Below, in pieces: positions 33,127-37,313 of a stretch of 37,313 nucleotides of DNA; within the stretch, counting starts at the first letter, position 1, and every line of letters begins with the position of its first letter. The notes beneath the pieces are model-generated. The model saw only the letters and a list, made by a program, of their open reading frames with translations. It did no database searches and was not told the DNA's origin. Position numbers and translations under genes: made by a program. This DNA is from Terriglobia bacterium (GTDB lineage: Bacteria > Acidobacteriota > Terriglobia > UBA7540), in contig JAIQGH010000064.1 in NCBI GenBank assembly GCA_020072655.1, positions 1 through 37,313 of the forward strand, written 5' to 3'.

Positions 33127-33993
33127 ATGGATGACCTGATCGAGCGTTACATCCAGTACCTTCAATACGAGCGCAACGCCTCGCCCCATACGGTGCGCAA
33201 CTACCGCAGCGACTTGATGCAGTTCCGCAATTTCCTCGCTCAGTCTCTCGCCACGGGCGAGCAGCCGGCGGCGAAAGTCAGTCTCAAGTCTGTGGACGCG
33301 CTGCGCATGCGAGGTTTCCTGGCCCACCTGTTCGCGAAAGAGACAAAGAAGAGCTCGATCGCTCGCAAGCTGGCGGCGGTGCGCGCCTTTTTCAAGTTCC
33401 TCAGTCGCGACCGCGTCCTGGCAGAGAATCCCGCCGCGGCCGTCTTCCTCGACCGCATCGCGCAGGGAGCGCAGACGGGCGACCCGTTGCTGGTGCGCGA
33501 CCGCGCGATCCTCGAGTTGCTCTATGCCTCGGGTCTGCGCGTCAGCGAACTGGTGGGGCTCGATCTGCGCCATGTGAATTTCGGCGACGGTATGGTGCTC
33601 GTGCGCGGCAAGGGGAACAAGGAACGCATCGTGCCCTTCGGCTCGAAGGCGCGCGAGGCGATGGAGGCATACCTGCCGGTGCGTGAGAGGGTTCTGCACG
33701 AGAACAAAGCCCACACGCCGGCGCTTTTCTTGAACACTCGCGGCGGGCGGCTGACGACGCGCTCCGTCGGCCGCTTGCTGAAGAAATACGTGCGGCGGCT
33801 CGGCCCGAATGTGAAGGTGAGCCCGCACTCGCTCCGGCACGCCTTCGCGTCCCATTTGCTCGCCGAGGGCGCCGACCTGCGCGCCATCCAGGAAATGCTA
33901 GGCCACAAAAGCTTGGCGACCACACAGAAGTACACCCAGGTTTCCATCAAGCAACTGATGGAGGTTTACGACAAGGCCCACCCGAAAGCATGA
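33127..33993 (+). CDS. xerC: XerC-like tyrosine recombinase with missing interdomain linker
   Basis: This 288-residue tyrosine recombinase likely resolves chromosome dimers at dif. It has an N-terminal core-binding domain (about 1-104) and a catalytic domain with the full set R138 (ASGLRVSEL), K162 (RGKGNKERI), H234 and R237 (PHSLRHAF), H260 (MLGHKSL) and nucleophile Y269 (TTQKYT). Between NPAAAV and FLDRIAQG the usual linker of about 21 residues is absent, the part that in E. coli XerC contains the PKxPxxLP stretch and the start of the first catalytic helix. The reading frame is intact. It is the last gene of the dprA-topA-trmFO-xerC block. Confidence 0.9.
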   Translation: MDDLIERYIQYLQYERNASPHTVRNYRSDLMQFRNFLAQSLATGEQPAAKVSLKSVDALRMRGFLAHLFAKETKKSSIARKLAAVRAFFKFLSRDRVLAENPAAAVFLDRIAQGAQTGDPLLVRDRAILELLYASGLRVSELVGLDLRHVNFGDGMVLVRGKGNKERIVPFGSKAREAMEAYLPVRERVLHENKAHTPALFLNTRGGRLTTRSVGRLLKKYVRRLGPNVKVSPHSLRHAFASHLLAEGADLRAIQEMLGHKSLATTQKYTQVSIKQLMEVYDKAHPKA

Positions 33994-34028
33994 AGACGAG
34001 TCGACAGTCGAGAGTCGAAAGTTGAAAG
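33993..34028. repeat. Repeat family copy 4, between xerC and mqnA
   Basis: GAGTCGACAGTCGAGAGTCG is followed by AAAGTTGAAAG, with the same AGTCGAGAG unit as the element at 31021. It lies directly after the xerC stop and upstream of the mqnA promoter. Confidence 0.5.
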
Positions 34029-34054
34029 CAAGATCCACCCGTCCATCCTCAGTG

Positions 34055-34082
34055 TTGACAGGAGTGAGGAGTGGGCTAAAAT
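34055..34082 (+). promoter_or_regulatory. Sigma70-type promoter for mqnA
   Basis: A perfect TTGACA (34055-34060), a 16-bp spacer and TAAAAT (34077-34082) lie 28 bp before ATG 34111. It is the best constitutive-type promoter of the housekeeping region. Confidence 0.7.
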
Positions 34083-34110
34083 TCCGCTTTGGCCGTTTGG
34101 CTGAATCTCC

Positions 34111-34902
34111 ATGCCCCTGCCCAAAGTTTCGGTCGTCCAATATCTCAATTCGGTGCCCCTGATCTGGGGGATGGTGCGAGGCGAGCAGCAAGGGCGCTAC
34201 GACTTAGCCTACACGATACCTGCCGCGTGCGCGGACGCCGTGCACCAGGGCAAGGCCGACATCGGCATCGTCCCCTCGATCGAGTACCAGCGCATCGAGC
34301 GCGCGCAGATTCTGAGCGGCCTCTCGATTGCCTCGAAATCCGAGGCCAAGAGCGTGCTGCTGCTCAGCAATGTTCCCATCGAGAAGGTCAAGACCATCGC
34401 CGTGGACAATTCCTCGCGGACCTCCGCGGCGCTGGTCCGCATTCTGATGAGGAAGTTCTATTCGCGCTTCATCACCGTGGCGCCCTCGCTGCCCAAGCCC
34501 GCCGACATGCTCAAGCGCGCCGACGCGGCGCTGGTGATCGGCGACCCGGCGCTCACCTTTAACGGCCAGGTCGCGTGCGTCTATGACCTTGCGGCGGAGT
34601 GGAGGAAGTTCACGGGCCTGCCCTTCGTTTTCGCGCTCTGGGTGGGCCGCGAAAGCGCCCGGCTCGCACGCTTTCGCAAGGACTTCGAGGACTCGCGCAG
34701 TTTCGGCCTCGCGCACGTGGATGAGATTGCCGTTGAGTACGCGGCGAAACTCCACCTGCAGCCCGCCGCGGTGAAGGTTTACTTGACCGAGAACATCGAC
34801 TATTCTCTGGATGAGGAGAACCGCAAGGGCTTGCGCCTCTTCTTCAAGCTAGCGCGCGAGGCGGGAATCATTCCGATCGAGAAGGATTTGCTGTTCGTCT
34901 GA
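34111..34902 (+). CDS. mqnA: Chorismate dehydratase MqnA (futalosine menaquinone pathway)
   Basis: This 263-residue protein has the periplasmic-binding-protein fold of MqnA, which dehydrates chorismate to 3-enolpyruvyl-benzoate, the first step of the futalosine route to menaquinone. Signatures are VSVVQYLNSVPLIWGM at the start, ADIGIVPSIEYQRI, LSGLSIASKSEAKSVLLLS, VDNSSRTSAALVRIL, ALVIGDPAL and ENIDYSLDEENRKGLRLFF. No signal peptide, so cytoplasmic. It is followed 59 bp later by mqnC, an expected pathway partner. Confidence 0.93.
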   Translation: MPLPKVSVVQYLNSVPLIWGMVRGEQQGRYDLAYTIPAACADAVHQGKADIGIVPSIEYQRIERAQILSGLSIASKSEAKSVLLLSNVPIEKVKTIAVDNSSRTSAALVRILMRKFYSRFITVAPSLPKPADMLKRADAALVIGDPALTFNGQVACVYDLAAEWRKFTGLPFVFALWVGRESARLARFRKDFEDSRSFGLAHVDEIAVEYAAKLHLQPAAVKVYLTENIDYSLDEENRKGLRLFFKLAREAGIIPIEKDLLFV

Positions 34903-34961
34903 GGTCTGCGGTGCGGAAAGTTCCGGGCAGGTTCCGACGCAGACCTCTTAATGACCGCACC

Positions 34962-35999
34962 ATGGCCATCAGCCAAGCACAGGCTCTCGAAATGCTGCGC
35001 TCCGATGACCTCCTCGGCATCGGTATGGAGGCCGATGCCGTTCGCAAGCGGCTTCATCCCTTCGATGTCGTCACCTATCAGATCGACCGCAACATCAATT
35101 ACACGAATATCTGCACGGAGTACTGCTCGTTCTGCGCGTTCTACCGGCCGGTGGGATCGCCCGAGGGTTACATTCAGCCGCTCGAGTCCATCTTCGAGAA
35201 GATTGATGAAACCCTGGCGCTCGGCGGCACCGGCGTGCTGATGCAAGGGGGGCTGCATCCTGACCTCAAGATTGACTACTACGAAAACCTGCTCGCGAGC
35301 ATCAAGCGGCGTTATCCGCAGCTCCATCTGCATTGCTTCTCATCTCCGGAGGTCTTGAACATCGCCGAAGTTTCGGGATTGCCGCTGCGCGATACGATCG
35401 CCCGCCTGATGGACGCCGGCCTCGATTCGATTCCGGGCGGGGGCGCGGAGATTCTCGACGACGAAGTCCGCCGGCGCATTGCCCGCCTGAAATGCACAAC
35501 CGCGGAATGGCTCGCCGTTCATCGCGTCGCGCATCAGCTCGGGCTGCGCACCACGGCGACGATGATGTTCGGCTGCGGCGAGACGCTCGAGCACCGCGCG
35601 AACCACCTCGAGCGCCTCCGCCAATTGCAGGAAGAGACGGGAGGCTTTACGGCGTTCATCCCCTGGATTTTCCAGCGCGAGAACACCTCGCTCGGCAACT
35701 TCATCAAGGAAGAGGCCACGGCGGTGGATTACCTGAAGACGCTCGCCGTCTCGCGGATTTTCCTCGACAACATCCCGAACGTGCAGGCATCGTGGCTCAC
35801 GCCCGGCCACAAGGTCTGCCAGATCGCGCTGCGCTTCGGCGGGAACGACGTGGGCAGCATCCTGATCGAAGAGAACGTGGTGCGCGCCGCGGGCGTCACT
35901 CGCACCTCGAATGAAGAGCAGCTCCGCCGCCTGATCGCCGACGCCGGCTTCCGTCCCATTAAGCGGGATACCCTCTACCGCGCGTACTTTCTGAACTGA
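34962..35999 (+). CDS. mqnC: Cyclic dehypoxanthinyl futalosine synthase MqnC (radical SAM)
   Basis: This 345-residue radical SAM enzyme cyclises dehypoxanthinyl futalosine in menaquinone synthesis. The iron-sulfur cluster motif CTEYCSFC (CxxxCxxC) follows NINYTNI. GGTGVLMQGGLHPDLKIDYY, CFSSPEVLNIAE, AGLDSIPGGGAEIL, MMFGCGETLEHRANHL and NVQASWLTPGHK are typical of MqnC and its relative MqnE. The GGGAEIL and TSLGN context favours MqnC. ATG 34962 is preferred to GTG 34911 as it begins at the family's start. It is co-directional with mqnA. The other pathway genes are not in this window. Confidence 0.92.
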   Translation: MAISQAQALEMLRSDDLLGIGMEADAVRKRLHPFDVVTYQIDRNINYTNICTEYCSFCAFYRPVGSPEGYIQPLESIFEKIDETLALGGTGVLMQGGLHPDLKIDYYENLLASIKRRYPQLHLHCFSSPEVLNIAEVSGLPLRDTIARLMDAGLDSIPGGGAEILDDEVRRRIARLKCTTAEWLAVHRVAHQLGLRTTATMMFGCGETLEHRANHLERLRQLQEETGGFTAFIPWIFQRENTSLGNFIKEEATAVDYLKTLAVSRIFLDNIPNVQASWLTPGHKVCQIALRFGGNDVGSILIEENVVRAAGVTRTSNEEQLRRLIADAGFRPIKRDTLYRAYFLN

Positions 36000-36036
36000 A
36001 ACGCTCTCTACTTCGCAATGTGGTCTGGTGGGTGGC

Positions 36037-36068
36037 GGAAGTGGTCCCACGTGGTGTGCACCACTTCC
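36037..36068 (+). terminator. Hairpin after mqnC
   Basis: A perfect 9-bp stem GGAAGTGGT/ACCACTTCC with a 14-nt loop lies 37 bp after the mqnC stop. No T-run follows. Confidence 0.45.
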
Positions 36069-36105
36069 CAGAGGGCGGGGCCGGCCCGGCAGCAAACTAG
36101 TCCTC

Positions 36106-36134
36106 TTGACAATTGTCGTTATAACACCTATATT
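36106..36134 (+). promoter_or_regulatory. Strong sigma70-type promoter with palindrome, before the MarR remnant
   Basis: TTGACA (36106-36111), a 17-bp spacer and TATATT (36129-36134) are present. The 10-bp palindrome GACAATTGTC (36108-36117) overlaps the -35, as expected for a MarR-family operator. Only a broken MarR gene lies downstream. Confidence 0.7.
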
Positions 36135-36151
36135 GGCCGCAGGGAAGAACA

Positions 36152-36416
36152 ATGACAAAGATGCTTCGCTGCGCTCAGCATGACAGCGGGGCGTGGGAAC
36201 AGCGAGGGGCGTGGAAACAGCGAGGGGTGTGCGGACTCGCGGCGGAGATCAAGCAGCGCAAGCCTTTTCTTGAAGCTGGAAGCAGAGGTTTACTTGAACC
36301 TCCTCCGCGCCGCGGAAGTGTTGTCGCAGGACGCGGAGCGCACGATGAATCCCCACGGCCTGACGGGTCCCCGGTACAACGTCCTAAGGATCCTGCGCAT
36401 CGCGGTCGTCACCTGA
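36152..36416 (+). pseudogene. Decayed MarR-family regulator gene
   Basis: Two overlapping frames hold pieces of one MarR N terminus. AAEIKQRKPF lies in the frame of ATG 36152, and the continuation LEAEVYLNLLRAAEVLSQ then GLTGPRYNVLRILR lies in another frame, so a frameshift sits near 36264-36272. After LRIL the winged-helix DNA-binding part is missing: the frame ends at 36416 and I could not find the recognition helix downstream. The upstream half also contains a short duplicated stretch (two AACAGCGAGGGG-like copies near 36188 and 36212). The gene is both frameshifted and truncated, while its promoter and operator-like palindrome look intact. Confidence 0.65.
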
Positions 36417-36470
36417 ACGACCAGCGAAGCACAACGCTGGCGTTTGTCCTTCAGGCTCGCGGCCCATTGC

Positions 36471-36499
36471 TTGACAACCCTCTTGCCGAAGGGTACTGT
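36471..36499 (+). promoter_or_regulatory. Probable promoter for the small secreted peptide
   Basis: TTGACA (36471-36476), a 17-bp spacer and TACTGT (36494-36499). ACCCT/AGGGT arms flank the spacer. The next start codon with a ribosome site is ATG 36552. Confidence 0.5.
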
Positions 36500-36551
36500 C
36501 TGCCAACCTAGTCCTCTCGACGCCTTGCAATCAGGAGGACCGACGGCTCCC

Positions 36552-36668
36552 ATGCGTATAGTTTGGCTTGTGCTCGCCCTCATTCTGAGCCTTCTGCTAC
36601 CTTTGGGGGGAGCGTCCGCCGCGCAGGACGAGCGGCACGCGGCCGGGGAGGAGAAGCCACATGGGTAA
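36552..36668 (+). CDS. Small secreted peptide (38 aa), unknown
   Basis: This 38-residue product has a clear signal sequence (MRIVWLVLALILSLLLPLGG, then ASA cleavage site) and a short polar mature part of about 15 residues, AQDERHAAGEEKPHG. AGGAGG lies 13 bp upstream of the ATG, rather far. It overlaps the next gene by 8 bp. The product is too short for family assignment. It could instead be a leader that couples translation to the next gene. Confidence 0.5.
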   Translation: MRIVWLVLALILSLLLPLGGASAAQDERHAAGEEKPHG

Positions 36669-36942
36669 CTCCTATCGCTGCCAATACCCCCACGAGCTGC
36701 CCAACGACATCCCGTCCAAGATGATTGGGACGGCCATGTGGCCGGGGAACGAGCGCAAATGGGTGGCCATGCCGGGTGTCCCCTGGAGGCTGCGCTGGCT
36801 GCCGGGCGCCGGGTGGGAGTTCCAGGAGACCGCGCCGGGCGAGGGCGGCGAAATCGACTGGCAGGCCCAGGATGAGAAGGAGAAGCAGTACTGGGGAGCA
36901 GCCTATGGAGGCGGGGACAAGCCCCCAGGCGATGCCGCTTAG
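36661..36942 (+). CDS. Small protein of unknown function (93 aa)
   Basis: This 93-residue hydrophilic, tryptophan-rich protein starts at ATG 36661 with GGGGAGGAG just before it, inside the end of the secreted-peptide gene. It has about eight Trp residues in motifs such as MWPGNERKWVAMPG and WRLRWLPGAGWEF. The N terminus has one Cys (SYRCQYPHELPNDIP), and the Gly/Lys/Glu-rich C terminus is probably disordered. No family is recognised. The overlap implies co-translation with the peptide. Confidence 0.55.
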   Translation: MGNSYRCQYPHELPNDIPSKMIGTAMWPGNERKWVAMPGVPWRLRWLPGAGWEFQETAPGEGGEIDWQAQDEKEKQYWGAAYGGGDKPPGDAA

Positions 36943-37018
36943 ACGCAGTAGCGCCGACCGGAACCTGTCCCGACCTCGTCCGGAGAGCCTGCCCTGTCCC
37001 CCTTCGCTGTCATCCTGA

Positions 37019-37046
37019 TCCCGCAGTCGCGGGAGAAGGACCTTTT
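37019..37046 (+). terminator. Probable intrinsic terminator
   Basis: Stem TCCCGC/GCGGGA with a 4-nt loop, then GAAGGACC and TTTTT. It lies 77 bp after the 93-aa gene. Confidence 0.5.
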
Positions 37047-37192
37047 TCATTTCCCTCTTCTGAAACGCAGGGTAAACCCCGCGAAGGTGCCGGCAGTCGT
37101 GCGTTTTCGTCGCTGGTTATGAAAACCGCCGCAGGGCCGCGGAGTTTCAAGGAGACGAAACTCTGCGCTAGCCCGCTGCCCAGGGCCCAAAC

Positions 37193-37206
37193 CGGAGTAT
37201 ACTCCG
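37193..37206. promoter_or_regulatory. 14-bp perfect palindrome, possible operator
   Basis: CGGAGTATACTCCG is perfectly symmetric and includes TATACT (37198-37203), a possible -10, about 60 bp before the GTG at 37264. No good -35 is seen. Confidence 0.4.
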
Positions 37207-37263
37207 ACATGAGGCCGTGGATACGTATCCTATGATGCTGGCCGAAAAATCGAGAGGAAACTT

Positions 37264-37313
37264 GTGGCCACTTCCGTAAGAAGTTCGACCGGACTCACAT
37301 TGGTCGATAGCAA
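37264..37313 (+). CDS. Probable start of a CDS cut by the window edge
   Basis: GTG 37264 follows GAGAGGAAA by 3 bp and is open to the edge (MATSVRSSTGLTLVDS). It is too short to identify. Confidence 0.4.
   Translation, partial: MATSVRSSTGLTLVDS

Larger units (their letters stand above)
36943..37263. other. Gene-poor, hairpin-rich 3' region
   Basis: No convincing gene is present. It holds a terminator-like hairpin, an 11-bp stem at 37138-37167 (GAGTTTC with GAAACTC at its core) and a 14-bp palindrome at 37193, described separately. Confidence 0.5.

Noticed and set aside
32914-33855. 313-aa minus-strand frame
   Set aside because: Shadow across trmFO and xerC, with no domain.
36097-36517. CTAGTCCTCT at both ends of the MarR remnant as possible insertion footprints
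   Set aside because: Only a 10-bp exact match and no element between the copies, so probably chance or a small local duplication.

Overview
The window is GC-rich bacterial chromosome and most resembles an Acidobacteriota (Terriglobia-like) genome. The gene families, the dprA-topA-trmFO-xerC block, the futalosine menaquinone genes and the small CAGTTGTCAG-type intergenic repeats all point that way. This is inference from sequence style; no database search was run. No rRNA, tRNA, CRISPR array or intact insertion sequence was recognised.

Positions 1-16900 form a phosphate-starvation (Pho) island with an efflux operon inside it. It holds the 3' part of a PhoR-type sensor kinase, two small single-TM proteins that look like paralogs, a stand-alone degenerate receiver protein, a large outer-membrane porin, an RraA-like protein coupled to an RND/TolC efflux operon, and then pstS-pstC-pstA-pstB-phoU. 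Direct repeats of about 7 bp, phased every 11 bp (CTTAACC, CTTAACA, TTTCATC, TGTAACA and similar), lie just upstream of both small proteins, the porin and pstS. I read these as PhoB boxes, which makes the two small membrane proteins and the porin candidate Pho-regulon members. The RND permease is split by one in-frame TAA. PhoU lacks most of its second half-repeat.

Positions 17100-27000 carry envelope and signalling genes. They include a secreted protein of unknown function and a minus-strand pair made of an S41 (CtpA-like) homolog, whose catalytic Ser and Lys both appear replaced, and a divergent polysaccharide deacetylase (YibQ-like). A macro-domain ADP-ribose hydrolase, an RsbW-like kinase overlapping a STAS antagonist, a GAF/HD-GYP protein and two tandem paralogous secreted proteins of unknown function follow.

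Positions 27300-36000 are housekeeping: dprA, topA, a leaderless-looking Uma2 nuclease on the opposite strand, trmFO, xerC, then mqnA and mqnC. Four gaps here hold members of one small repeat family. The XerC-like protein lacks the usual linker between its two domains.

Positions 36000-37313 are gene-poor. They hold a decayed MarR-family gene behind a good promoter, a 38-aa secreted peptide overlapping a 93-aa unknown protein, several hairpins and probably the first codons of another gene.

The best candidates for undescribed biology are the twin Pho-box small membrane proteins with the degenerate receiver, the shortened PhoU, the S41 pseudo-protease/deacetylase pair, and clean in-frame losses in three otherwise conserved proteins.
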